Source: Pseudonocardia sp.
GTDB lineage: Bacteria > Actinomycetota > Actinomycetes > Mycobacteriales > Pseudonocardiaceae
Direction: 5' to 3'
Length of the DNA stretch: 40,651 bases
Assembly: GCA_030451825.1 (NCBI GenBank)
Contig: JAKDNL010000009.1
Location: 1 to 40,651 of the forward strand
Below, one piece after another: positions 1 through 7,912 of the stretch (position 1 is the first letter of the stretch; every line of letters starts with the position of its first letter). The notes below the pieces were generated by a model, which was not told where the DNA came from, ran no database searches, and saw only the letters and a list, made by a program, of their open reading frames with translations. Both the position numbers and the translations under genes were made by a program.

Positions 1-54
1 CCGCTACCGCTACCGCTACCGCTACCGCTACCGCTACCGCTACCGCTACCGCTA
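1..54. repeat. Hexanucleotide tandem repeat (CCGCTA)9
   Basis: Nine perfect, uninterrupted copies of CCGCTA begin at the window edge, so the full tract may be longer. On the plus strand the unit reads Pro-Leu, Arg-Tyr or Ala-Thr depending on frame. It lies directly upstream of the start codon at 64 and is probably the coding tail of a preceding gene. Confidence 0.95.
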
Positions 55-67
55 CCCGACGCGATGA
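1..67 (+). CDS. Possible 3' end of an upstream gene ending in (Arg-Tyr)n
   Basis: In frame 2 the repeat reads as nine Arg-Tyr pairs followed by Pro-Thr-Arg and a TGA at 65-67. That TGA overlaps the ATG at 64 as ATGA, the usual layout of coupled actinobacterial genes, so I infer that an upstream gene ends here. The other two forward frames are also open through the repeat, so the frame choice rests on this overlap. The family cannot be identified from about 20 residues. A repetitive basic/aromatic C-terminus would be odd and could vary in length by slippage. Confidence 0.35.
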   Translation, partial: RYRYRYRYRYRYRYRYRYPTR

Positions 68-1191
68 TCCCTCGCTACGGCGCGGGCACGCTGTCCGACG
101 TGCTTCCGGCCCTGCTGACCTCGCTGGGCGCCGGTGTCGGGCCGGACGCGGGAGTGTTTGATCTCCCCCCGTCGCGGGCGGCGGGTCTGCTGCTGATCGA
201 CGGGCTCGGACACGAGCTGCTGACCGCGCACGCCGCGGACGCGCCGGTGTTGGCCGCGATGGCCGACGCCGGGCCGTTGACGGTGGGGTTCCCGTCCAGC
301 ACGCCGATCAGCCTGACGTCGCTGGGTACCGGGCTGCCGCCGGGGGCGCACGGCACGCTCGGCCTGCGGTTCCGCGTCGAGGACACCCTGCTCGACGCGC
401 TGACCTGGTCCGACGCCGGCACCGACCTGCGCGAGCGGCTGGTGCCCGAGCAGGTACAGCCGTCACCGACGCTGTTCGAGCGCGCCGCGGCCGCCGGTGT
501 GGAGGTCTCGGTCGTCTCCGGGCGGGAGTTCCGGACGTCCGGGCTGACCCGGTCCGGGCTGCGCGGCGGGCGCTACCGGGGCGTGCACGCCCTGGGCGAT
601 CTGGCAACCAAGTTCCTGGACGGGCTGACCGGCCCGGGTCCTCGGCTGGCCTACGGCTACCACTCGGAGCTGGACCTGCTCGGCCACGTGCACGGGCCGG
701 GCTCGGCGCCGTGGCGCTGGCAGCTGCGCCTGCTCGACCACCTCGTCGAGATGCTGATCGAGCAGCTGCCGGCCGGTGCGCTACTGGCCGTCACCGGTGA
801 CCACGGGATGGTCGGGCTGACCCGCGTCTACGACGCCGACGACGGCGACGCGGTGCTCCGTTCCGGCGTCGCGCTGCTCGGTGGCGACCCCCGTGCCCGG
901 CAGATCTATGCACTTCCGGGTGCCGCCGACGACGTGCTCGCGACCTGGCGGGAGACCCTCGGCGACGACGCCTGGGTGCTCACCGGCCAGGAGGCGGTGG
1001 ATCGGGACTGGTTCGGGCCGGTCGGGGCCGGCATGCGGGACCGGGTCGGTGACGTGGTCGCGGCGATGCGTGGCACCGCGGGTGTCGTGCGGTCGGAGGC
1101 GGAGCCGATGCTGGCGGGCCTGCCCGGCCAGCACGGGTCGCTCAGCACGGCGGAACAGCTGGTCCCGCTGCTCGTGGCGCCGCCGCGCTGA
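64..1191 (+). CDS. Nucleotide pyrophosphatase/phosphodiesterase-like protein (alkaline phosphatase superfamily)
   Basis: The 375-residue product looks like a cytoplasmic type I phosphodiesterase/nucleotide pyrophosphatase, as no signal peptide is seen. Superfamily metal-site motifs appear in order: LLLIDGLG with Asp46, the GFPSSTPISLTSLGTG block (about 76-90) that should hold the Thr/Ser nucleophile, YHSELDLLGHVHG (about 200) with Asp and His ligands, VTGDHGM (about 244) with an Asp-His pair, and a C-terminal GQHGS. These fit a two-metal enzyme hydrolysing phosphodiester or pyrophosphate bonds; the substrate cannot be told. The ATG at 64 is preferred because it overlaps the TGA of a likely upstream frame. 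The gene converges on mftE and is probably unrelated to mycofactocin. Confidence 0.85.
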   Translation: MIPRYGAGTLSDVLPALLTSLGAGVGPDAGVFDLPPSRAAGLLLIDGLGHELLTAHAADAPVLAAMADAGPLTVGFPSSTPISLTSLGTGLPPGAHGTLGLRFRVEDTLLDALTWSDAGTDLRERLVPEQVQPSPTLFERAAAAGVEVSVVSGREFRTSGLTRSGLRGGRYRGVHALGDLATKFLDGLTGPGPRLAYGYHSELDLLGHVHGPGSAPWRWQLRLLDHLVEMLIEQLPAGALLAVTGDHGMVGLTRVYDADDGDAVLRSGVALLGGDPRARQIYALPGAADDVLATWRETLGDDAWVLTGQEAVDRDWFGPVGAGMRDRVGDVVAAMRGTAGVVRSEAEPMLAGLPGQHGSLSTAEQLVPLLVAPPR

Positions 1192-1221
1192 GATTGGCCC
1201 ACTTCGTCCTGACGACCGGCC

Positions 1222-1279
1222 GTGAGATGACGCTGGTGGCGCTCCGGCCAGCCTCTACGAGCCATCAGCATCATCTCAC
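1222..1279. terminator. Long inverted repeat between convergent genes, probable bidirectional terminator
   Basis: The arms at 1222-1240 (GTGAGATGACGCTGGTGGC) and 1261-1279 pair over 17 of 19 positions around a 20-nt loop. The hairpin lies in the 118-bp gap between the plus-strand phosphodiesterase (stop at 1191) and minus-strand mftE (stop at 1310), where a shared terminator is expected. There is no T-tract on either side, as is common in GC-rich actinobacteria. Confidence 0.7.
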
Positions 1280-1309
1280 CCGGGCAACCGGGCTCGGTCC
1301 GCCTCAGGA

Positions 1310-2041
1310 TCAGCGCAACCGGCCGGTGTCGACGTCGGGCTCCCAGCAGCGCAGGGCGTCGGAGGTTGCGGCGACCATCCCGTCGAGCAGCCGGCGCCCC
1401 TCCTGCGCGGACGCGCCGGACGGGTCGCCGAGCACGCCGTTGGGGCTGACCGCGGCCACGCCGCCGGTGCGCATCGGTTCCAGCAGGTCGCGCAGCGGCC
1501 CGGTCGCGCCGGGCGCGGCGGCATCGGTGCGCACGAGCTGCGGGGCCAGGGCCAGCATCAGCGACGTCTCCACCCGCCCGGCGTGCGCGTCCAGCGGGAT
1601 GCCGTCCGCATCGGCGCGCGCGGGGACGCACGGGATCCAGCCGGCGTCGCGGCCCTCGTGGCGCAGGAGCGTCACGGCCTCGATCAGCGTCGCGACGTTG
1701 CCGCCGTGCCCGTTGACCAGCACCAGCCGCGATGCCCAGCGACAGGCCGAGCGGCCGTACTCGACGAGCACCGCGCGCAGCGCCTCGTGCCCCAGCGAGA
1801 CCGTGCCGGGGAAGCCCTCGTGCTCACCGGCGGCGCCGTAGGACAGGGCGGGTGCGAGCACCAGCGACCGGTCACCGTCGTGCACACCGGTCGCGACGGC
1901 GGTCGCGACCCGCACGTCGGTGTCGAGCGGCAGGTGCGGCCCGTGCTGCTCCACCGACCCGACCGGGACGACGAGCGTTCGCGCCGGCGCGGAACCGGAG
2001 TCGGGATCGAGGTCGGTCCAGGTCAGGTCGCCGAGGAGCAC
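1310..2041 (-). CDS. mftE: MftE, mycofactocin precursor peptide peptidase (creatininase family)
   Basis: The 243-residue product belongs to the creatininase-fold metalloenzymes. In mycofactocin maturation MftE releases the C-terminal Val-Tyr-derived dipeptide from modified MftA. Visible motifs are VPVGSVEQHGPHLPLDTDV with likely metal ligands Glu31, His33 and Asp42, then VNGHGGN and HAGRVETS. The GTG at 2041 is chosen because it follows an AGGGTGGGG-like ribosome site and gives a family-typical N-terminus (VLLGDLTW); the open frame extends further upstream but only into low-quality sequence. It overlaps the preceding oxidoreductase gene by 19 nt, so it is translationally coupled and last in the operon. 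The usual neighbours mftD and mftF are absent, and downstream lies a convergent unrelated gene. Confidence 0.93.
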   Translation of the reverse strand: MLLGDLTWTDLDPDSGSAPARTLVVPVGSVEQHGPHLPLDTDVRVATAVATGVHDGDRSLVLAPALSYGAAGEHEGFPGTVSLGHEALRAVLVEYGRSACRWASRLVLVNGHGGNVATLIEAVTLLRHEGRDAGWIPCVPARADADGIPLDAHAGRVETSLMLALAPQLVRTDAAAPGATGPLRDLLEPMRTGGVAAVSPNGVLGDPSGASAQEGRRLLDGMVAATSDALRCWEPDVDTGRLR

Positions 2042-4017
2042 GTCCCCACCCTGCCTGCCCGGGCGTCGATCTCCACGGCGACGCGCTCGCCTTCGCGCAC
2101 CGCGGCGTCGATCCGGCGGGGTGCGAGGCAGTCGCCGATCCGGTACAGCGGGAGGTCCCGCGCGGTTGTCCACAGGTGATCACAGGGTGCTGTGGACAAC
2201 GCCGTGACGACGGCCTCGACCTGCCGGTGCTCGGTGACGCCGGTGGGATGGTGCAGCAACGCGACGTCCAGCGCGCCCGGTTCCCCGGTGGCTCCAGCGA
2301 CTCCGGCTCCGGTGACTCCGGTGACGACGCGGTCGGTGCCGGCCACGATCCCGGCCGCGTGCGCGCGGCGGCGGAAGTTCTCCCGGTCGAGGGTGAGCCC
2401 GAGGTCCTGCCCGACGACCATCGCCGGGGTCACGATCTCGACCGTGGCACCGCGGGCGGCGAGCAGCTCGGCGACGGAGGTGCCCTGGTGGAAGCCCGTC
2501 TCGTCGACGACGAGTACCCGTCCGGACGGGTCCGCGACACCGGACAGGACGTCGTGCGCGGACACCACGCCGGGCACCGTCCACGGCGGCGGCTCGGGCG
2601 CCGACCCGGTGGCCAGCACGACCGCGTCCGCGCCGAACCCGCGCAGCCGTCCGGCGTCCGCGGCGACACCCCCGCGGCCGTCCCCACCGGACCGCCGGCA
2701 CTCCTCGAGCAGGTCCCGCACGACGTGCCCGAGCTCGGCGCGTCCGGGAGCGGTGGCCGCGAGCGCGACCTGCCCGCCGGTCTGCGGCGCCCGCTCCAGC
2801 AGCGTCACCCGCTGCCCGCGCCGGGCCGCGGCCGCCGCGGCACTCAGCCCGGCCGGTCCGCCGCCGACCACGACCACGACCAGCCCGCGGCGGATCGGGT
2901 CCGGCAGCGGCACGGCCTCGTGCCCGGCCCGCGGGTTGACCACGCAGCCCAGCCACCGGTTCAGCCCGACCCGCCCGACGCACTCCTGGTTGCAGCCGAC
3001 GCAGGTGCGCACCGGGTGCCCGTCCGCGGCCTTGGCGGCGAACTCCGGATCCGCGATCTGCCCGCGCGCCACCCCGACCAGGTCGCACTCACCCGCGACG
3101 AGCGTGGCCTCGGCCTGGGCGGGTTCGGTGAAGCGGCCGACACCGATCACCGGCAGCGACACGGCGCGGCGGATCGCGGACGGGATGAACGAGGCGTAGC
3201 CGGCGGGTGTGTGCATCGAGGCCTCGATCAGGTACAACGACGCGGTGGCCACCCCGATCGAGGTGTTCACGTGGTCGACGGCGCCGGTGGCCTCGAGCAG
3301 CCGGGCCAGCGCGACGCCCTCGTCCAGGCCGATGCCGCCCTCGATCCGCTCCTGGGCGCCGATCCGGACGCCGAGCACCCGCTCCGGGCCGAGCACCGCG
3401 CGCACGGCCGCGACGACGTCGAGCACGATCCGGGCCCGGTTCGCCAGGCTGCCGCCATAGCCGTCGGTGCGCCGGTTCGTGGCCGGGGACAGGAACATCC
3501 GCAACAGCGACGCGTGCGAGCACTGCAGCTCGACGCCGTCGAACCCGCCCTCGACGCAGTGCCCGGCGGTGCGCGCGTAGGCCGCCACCACCTCGTCGAT
3601 CGCGGCGACGGTCATGGCCTGTGCGACCTCGCGGAACATCGGGTCGGGCAGCGCGGAGGGGGCGGGCACCGGTTCGCGGGAGTACATCCCGCAGGCCTGC
3701 CCGCCGTTGTGGTTGAGCTGGGCGAGGACCGGGACACCGTGCGCGTGCACCGCGCCGGTGATCGCCCGGTAGCCGGGCAGCACGGCCCGGTCGTGCCCGC
3801 GGATCACCTTCTCGTAGGGGCGGTCGTGCGGATGCACCGAGTGCTCCTCGGTGATCACCAGCCCGGCGCCGCCGGCCGCGCGGGCGGCGTAGTAGGCGGC
3901 GTGCTGGGCGGTGGGCAGGCCGTCGATCGCGTAGCCGGTGAGGTGCGCGGTGAACACGACCCGGTTGCGCAGCGTCAACGGGCCCAGTCGCAGCGGGGTG
4001 TGCAGCAGGCCGGTCAC
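2023..4017 (-). CDS. Mycofactocin-system FadH/OYE family oxidoreductase (type 2), Fe-S site intact
   Basis: The 664-residue fusion flavoenzyme has the 2,4-dienoyl-CoA reductase (FadH) architecture: an N-terminal old-yellow-enzyme TIM barrel (about 1-330; LNHNGGQ, NRRTDGYGGSLANR), a [4Fe-4S] cysteine cluster and a C-terminal FAD/NAD(P)-binding module (VVVVVGGGPAGLSAAAAAA at about 380). All four cluster cysteines are present at residues 339, 342, 346 and 358 (CxxC-x3-C-x11-C). Families of this type co-occur with mycofactocin genes. Its in vivo substrate is unknown; passing electrons between NAD(P)H and an enone or quinone-like acceptor is a family-based inference. The GTG start overlaps the upstream stop as GTGA, and the 3' end overlaps mftE. 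Confidence 0.88.
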   Translation of the reverse strand: MTGLLHTPLRLGPLTLRNRVVFTAHLTGYAIDGLPTAQHAAYYAARAAGGAGLVITEEHSVHPHDRPYEKVIRGHDRAVLPGYRAITGAVHAHGVPVLAQLNHNGGQACGMYSREPVPAPSALPDPMFREVAQAMTVAAIDEVVAAYARTAGHCVEGGFDGVELQCSHASLLRMFLSPATNRRTDGYGGSLANRARIVLDVVAAVRAVLGPERVLGVRIGAQERIEGGIGLDEGVALARLLEATGAVDHVNTSIGVATASLYLIEASMHTPAGYASFIPSAIRRAVSLPVIGVGRFTEPAQAEATLVAGECDLVGVARGQIADPEFAAKAADGHPVRTCVGCNQECVGRVGLNRWLGCVVNPRAGHEAVPLPDPIRRGLVVVVVGGGPAGLSAAAAAARRGQRVTLLERAPQTGGQVALAATAPGRAELGHVVRDLLEECRRSGGDGRGGVAADAGRLRGFGADAVVLATGSAPEPPPWTVPGVVSAHDVLSGVADPSGRVLVVDETGFHQGTSVAELLAARGATVEIVTPAMVVGQDLGLTLDRENFRRRAHAAGIVAGTDRVVTGVTGAGVAGATGEPGALDVALLHHPTGVTEHRQVEAVVTALSTAPCDHLWTTARDLPLYRIGDCLAPRRIDAAVREGERVAVEIDARAGRVGTCSSAT

Positions 4018-6206
4018 CGCGGTGCCCCGCCGGGGACCGTCGCGGGGCGTGCGGCGCCGATCGCCATCGCCGCCCGGCGCCCCTCGCGCACGGCCTCGGC
4101 GACGGTGCGGGGCGCGACGCAGTCACCAGCGCGCAACCGGTACCGGCCGGCCGGCCGCGGTGTTTCCCCGGGAAGGGTCGTCTCGGGGAGGGTCTCCCCG
4201 GAAAGGGCCTCCTCGGGGAGGCGCGCCGAGCAGTCGACCACCAGGTCGCAGGGCACCTCGCGGGTCGCTCCGGTGTGGACGTCGGCGAGCAGCGCGCGGC
4301 CGTCGGTCACGGTGCCCAGGGTGCAGAACAGCGCGCGGGTGACGCCGGCGCGTTCGAGCCTCGTGTTGGCGCCGGCGAGGTCGCCGGTGCGCCCGAGCTG
4401 GTCGCCGGCCACCGCGTCCGGGGTGACGAGTGTGCACCCGACACCGGCCGCGGCGAGCTGCTCGGCGATCCCGGCCCCGGTCCAGTCACCGACCGGGTCG
4501 AGCACGACGACCGCGGCCGGGCCGGCCCCGACAGACCTCGCACCGACCGACCCGGCGGCCACCGGGGCCGTCAGGGGAGCGGCCGCCGGGGCGGTTGCGG
4601 CCGGCCCGGCGGCCGGGCGGACGGAGGCGATCCGCTCCGCCACGGCGGCCGACGTCGACCCGGTCCGGAGCACGGTCCGTTCGAACTCGGCGGCCGCGAT
4701 CACCGGGATGTCGAGTGCCGGTGGCGTCGGAGGCCGGGAGCCGGTGGCCAGCAACACCACCGCGCCGGTCCGCTCGGCGGCGTCCAGGTCCTCCGCCGTC
4801 ACCTCGACGCCGGTGCGTACCTGCACCCCCAGCCGCCCCAACTCACGCTCCCACCAGGGCAGGAGCACCCCGATCCGCTCCCGCCCGTGCACCGCGGCGG
4901 CGAAGCGCAGGGCCCCACCGAGCACGCGCTCGCGCTCGTGCAGGCGGGCCCGGTGCCCGCGCAGGGCCAGCGTCCGTGCGGCCTCCAACCCGGCCGGCCC
5001 GCCCCCGACGACCAGGACCTCACGCGGCACCGGGTCCCGGCCCTCGACCGGGGGGTCGGTCGTCTCGTGCCCGGAGCGCGGCTCGGCCTCGTCGCCGACG
5101 ATCGGGTTGCGCGGGTCGCGCGCGAGGCTGCGCTGGTTGGACAGCGTGCAGGGCCGTATCCGTTCCGGCGTGCCGGCGCGGATCAGCCGGACGAGATCCG
5201 GGTCGGAGATCAGTGCGCGGGTCATCTCGACCAGGTCCGCGGTGCCCTCGGACAGTGCGGCGTCCGCCGTGCCCGGGTCGACGACGCTGCCCTGCAGCAC
5301 GAGCAGCGGCGGGCTCGCCACCGGCTGCGACCCCGGTCCGGGCCTCGAGCGCACCGCCGTCCGGACCGTCGCGCACGTCTCCCGGAGGAAACCCGGGGTC
5401 GTGTGCAGGTCCGGGCGGGTCGCCGACACCGAGAGCGCGCTCCCCCGCACCGGGACGAGGTAGTCCACGGCGTCGGCCACCGTCACCGCGAGGCGGGCGC
5501 CGGCCTCCGGCGTGATCCCCGCCCACGGCGCGAGCTCGTCGACGCAGAGCCGCAGCCCCAGCACCCGATCCGGACCGAGCGCGTCGCGGACCACGGCCAG
5601 TACCTCACGCAGCAACAGGCCACGCTCGGCGCCGTAGCCGTCGGTGCGGTGGTTGGTGAGGCCGGAACAGAACTGGCGCAGCAGCGAGTGCTGCCCGGCA
5701 TTGATCTCCACCCCGTCCAGGCCGGCCGCGGCGGCGCCCGTCGCGGCAGCGGCGAACCCGTCGACCAGTGCGCCGATCTCGGGTTGCTCCATCACCATCG
5801 GCACCTCCCGGGTGACAACGTCGGGCACCCGCGAGGGCCCCCACAGCGGGAGCTGCGAGTACGCCGTCGAGCCCTGACCGCCGGCGTGCCCGAGACCGGC
5901 CAGCACCAGCGGGCCGTGCGGGCGGCAGGCCGCGGCGACGGCCGCCCAGCCGGGCCGGCAGTCCGCGGCCAGCGGCGCGCGTTCGTAGGGGTGGTCGGAC
6001 GGGTGCACCGACGCGACCTCGGTGACGATCACGCCCGCACCACCCACGGCCCGTCGCGCGTAGTAGGCGACGTGGGAGTCGGAGATCTCCCTGCGGTACC
6101 CGAGGTTCGTCTCGTGCGGGCCGAACAGCACCCGCGACGCAGCGCGCCGGCCCCGGATCTCGACCGGCCCGGTCAGCCGACCGGATGCCAGGTCATGGTC
6201 GGGCAC
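4014..6206 (-). CDS. Mycofactocin-system FadH/OYE family oxidoreductase (type 1), Fe-S cysteines degenerate
   Basis: The 730-residue paralogue of the downstream oxidoreductase keeps the OYE barrel (AGLGHAGGQGS, GLDGVEINAGQHSLLRQF, NHRTDGYG) and the dinucleotide domain (VLVVGGGPAGLEAARTLAL at about 395). Alignment to the CxxC-x3-C-x11-C site of its partner gives Cys353, Ser356, Ser360 and Asp372, so three of four [4Fe-4S] ligands are replaced. A low-complexity Ala/Pro/Gly insert of about 45 residues (about 522-566) interrupts the C-terminal module, and another short TLPE/TLPG repeat-like stretch lies near the end. The enzyme may pass electrons directly between flavins, or use a different acceptor. 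The GTG start follows a G-rich ribosome site. The gene begins 92 bp after mftC, beyond a strong hairpin. Confidence 0.85.
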   Translation of the reverse strand: MPDHDLASGRLTGPVEIRGRRAASRVLFGPHETNLGYRREISDSHVAYYARRAVGGAGVIVTEVASVHPSDHPYERAPLAADCRPGWAAVAAACRPHGPLVLAGLGHAGGQGSTAYSQLPLWGPSRVPDVVTREVPMVMEQPEIGALVDGFAAAATGAAAAGLDGVEINAGQHSLLRQFCSGLTNHRTDGYGAERGLLLREVLAVVRDALGPDRVLGLRLCVDELAPWAGITPEAGARLAVTVADAVDYLVPVRGSALSVSATRPDLHTTPGFLRETCATVRTAVRSRPGPGSQPVASPPLLVLQGSVVDPGTADAALSEGTADLVEMTRALISDPDLVRLIRAGTPERIRPCTLSNQRSLARDPRNPIVGDEAEPRSGHETTDPPVEGRDPVPREVLVVGGGPAGLEAARTLALRGHRARLHERERVLGGALRFAAAVHGRERIGVLLPWWERELGRLGVQVRTGVEVTAEDLDAAERTGAVVLLATGSRPPTPPALDIPVIAAAEFERTVLRTGSTSAAVAERIASVRPAAGPAATAPAAAPLTAPVAAGSVGARSVGAGPAAVVVLDPVGDWTGAGIAEQLAAAGVGCTLVTPDAVAGDQLGRTGDLAGANTRLERAGVTRALFCTLGTVTDGRALLADVHTGATREVPCDLVVDCSARLPEEALSGETLPETTLPGETPRPAGRYRLRAGDCVAPRTVAEAVREGRRAAMAIGAARPATVPGGAPR

Positions 6207-6236
6207 CCGCGCCGCCCCCCATGATCGACGGGTGTA

Positions 6237-6270
6237 GGCGGATCGGGGCCACCACTGGCCCCGATCCGCC
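6237..6270. terminator. Perfect 15-bp hairpin inside the mycofactocin operon
   Basis: The arms at 6237-6251 (GGCGGATCGGGGCCA) and 6256-6270 are perfectly complementary around a 4-nt loop. In the minus-strand mRNA the hairpin comes about 27 nt after the mftC stop and before the first OYE gene. There is no U-run after it; the five-U run lies before it. It may be a partial terminator or an RNA-stabilising stem setting different levels of mftABC and the oxidoreductase/mftE genes. Confidence 0.8.
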
Positions 6271-6297
6271 CACAGAAAAAGATCACTGACGAGCTGG

Positions 6298-7557
6298 TCA
6301 GCTCCCGGCGACCGGAACCGCGACCGGCGCGGCGGCGTCGACCGGCATACCGGCCAGCGGGCTCTCGTCGCAGGCCCGGTCGGGACGCCGCGGCGGCGGG
6401 GCCAGGCTCAGCATCGTCGGCGCTGTGCTCCTGCCCGCCCGCCCGGCGCGGGAGTTGCGCGGCTCCGAACGGGAGTGGTCCACGTCCGACTTCGGGATCA
6501 CGGTCTCGCCGTTCCGGTCGGCCAGCATCTGCTCGCCGAAGCCGCGCACGCACTCGGGGTCCGGGCCGTCGAGGGGCAGGCCGGTGAAGAACTTCGCCGC
6601 CATGCACCCGCCCTGGCAGGAGTCGTAGTGATCGCAGGACGCGCAGGCGCCGCCGGTCTGTGGCTGGCGCAGCTCGGTGAACAGCTCCGAGTTCTCCCAG
6701 ACCTCCTGGAAACCGCCGGGCGAGCGGACGTTGCCGGCCAGGAAGTTCTCGTGGATCGCGAACGGGCAGGCGTAGACATCGCCGACCGGGTCGATCAGGC
6801 AGACCACGCGCCCGGCGCCGCACAGGTTCAGCCCCGGCAGGGCCTCGCCGAACGCCGAGAGGTGGAAGAACGAGTCGCCGGTCAGGACGTTGTCACCGCT
6901 CTTGACCAGCCAGTCGTAGAGCTGGCGCTGCTGCGGTGCGGTCGGGTGCAGCTCGTCCCAGACGTCCGCGCCGCGGCCGGACGGGCGCAGCCGGGTGATC
7001 CGCAGCTGCGCGTTGTACTTGTCCGCGATGGCCTTGAACTCGTCGAGCTGGTCGACGTTCTGGCGGGTCATCACGACCGAGATCTTGGGCTGGCCGAAGC
7101 CCGCCTCGGCCAGGTTCTCCAGCGCGCGGATGGACGTGTCGAACGATCCCGGGCCGCGCACGTGGTCGTTGACCTCGGCGGTGGCGCCGTCCATCGAGAT
7201 CTGGATGTCGACGTAGTCGGTGCGGGCGAGCTGCGCGGACCGCTTCTTGTCCAGCTTGATGCCGTTGGTGGAGAACTTGACCCCGACGCCTGAGTCGATC
7301 GAGTAGTCGAGGAGCTCCCAGAAGTCCGGGCGCACGGTCGGCTCGCCGCCACCGATGTTGATGTAGAAGACCTGCATCCGCTGCAGCTCGTCGATGACGT
7401 GCTTGGCCTCGGCGGTGTCGAGCTCACGCGGGTCGCGGCGGCCGGACGAGGACAGGCAGTGCACGCACGCCAGGTTGCAGGCGTAGGTGAGTTCCCAGGT
7501 CAGACAGATGGGCGAGTTCAAGCCGTACTGGAAATGGTCGACGAGCTTCACGGGCAC
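6298..7557 (-). CDS. mftC: MftC, mycofactocin radical SAM maturase
   Basis: The 419-residue product is a radical SAM/SPASM enzyme that acts on the C-terminal Val-Tyr of MftA, by decarboxylation and then C-C bond formation. The SAM-cluster motif CxxxCxxC is at Cys27, Cys31 and Cys34 (YACNLACVHC). The SPASM region has LCGAGRVVC, YACPF, CASCDHYDSCQGGC and a final PECVRGFG, enough cysteines for two auxiliary clusters. The C-terminal 65 or so residues, rich in Pro, Ala and Arg, look like a disordered tail. It starts with GTG 40 bp after mftB and needs the MftB chaperone next door. Codon use matches its neighbours and no damage is seen. Confidence 0.96.
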   Translation of the reverse strand: MPVKLVDHFQYGLNSPICLTWELTYACNLACVHCLSSSGRRDPRELDTAEAKHVIDELQRMQVFYINIGGGEPTVRPDFWELLDYSIDSGVGVKFSTNGIKLDKKRSAQLARTDYVDIQISMDGATAEVNDHVRGPGSFDTSIRALENLAEAGFGQPKISVVMTRQNVDQLDEFKAIADKYNAQLRITRLRPSGRGADVWDELHPTAPQQRQLYDWLVKSGDNVLTGDSFFHLSAFGEALPGLNLCGAGRVVCLIDPVGDVYACPFAIHENFLAGNVRSPGGFQEVWENSELFTELRQPQTGGACASCDHYDSCQGGCMAAKFFTGLPLDGPDPECVRGFGEQMLADRNGETVIPKSDVDHSRSEPRNSRAGRAGRSTAPTMLSLAPPPRRPDRACDESPLAGMPVDAAAPVAVPVAGS

Positions 7558-7597
7558 ACTCCACTGTGGTGCGTCGAGCGGGAACGGGCGAGGGCGC

Positions 7598-7912
7598 TCA
7601 GCGCGCTTCGATGGTGCCGGACTCGGCGAGACCGGCGAGGGCCTTCAGGTAGGCGGGACGCTGGCCCTCGGCGACGCCGGCCGCGGCGACCGCGGCATGC
7701 ACGTCGGGGTGGTTCTCGAGGCCCTTGACGACCTCGACGAGTTCGGGGGTCTTGAGGAACGAGAGCTTGCGGGTCACGAAGTCGTACACCAGCGCGCCGA
7801 AGGGCTCCGGGCGCAGCGCCACGTTGGGGCTGCACCGGTAGGCCGATCCGGGGTCGAACGCCGACCCCGGACCGGCCACCGTCTCGCTGGCGTCGAGCGG
7901 CTTAGTAGACAC
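7598..7912 (-). CDS. mftB: MftB, mycofactocin peptide chaperone (RiPP recognition element)
   Basis: This small protein of 104 residues presents MftA to MftC. The recognisable core is VALRPEPFGALVYDFVTRKLSFL followed by a short helical C-terminus, as in PqqD-like recognition elements. The open frame runs further upstream across mftA, but that part is the shadow of mftA. I place the start at the GTG at 7912, which gives the N-terminus VSTKPLDASET and overlaps the last codons of mftA by 11 nt, indicating translational coupling. A later GTG, in the codons for ETVAG, is a possible alternative. Confidence 0.92.
   Translation of the reverse strand: MSTKPLDASETVAGPGSAFDPGSAYRCSPNVALRPEPFGALVYDFVTRKLSFLKTPELVEVVKGLENHPDVHAAVAAAGVAEGQRPAYLKALAGLAESGTIEAR

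Noticed and set aside
1-54. CRISPR or telomere-like array
   Set aside because: Six-base direct repeats without spacers are a simple tandem repeat, and the tract lies in an apparent coding frame.
1732-5463. Long plus-strand open frame of 1243 codons
   Set aside because: It is antisense to mftE and the two OYE genes. Its translation is Arg/Gly/Pro-rich with no family motif, as expected for a GC-rich shadow frame.
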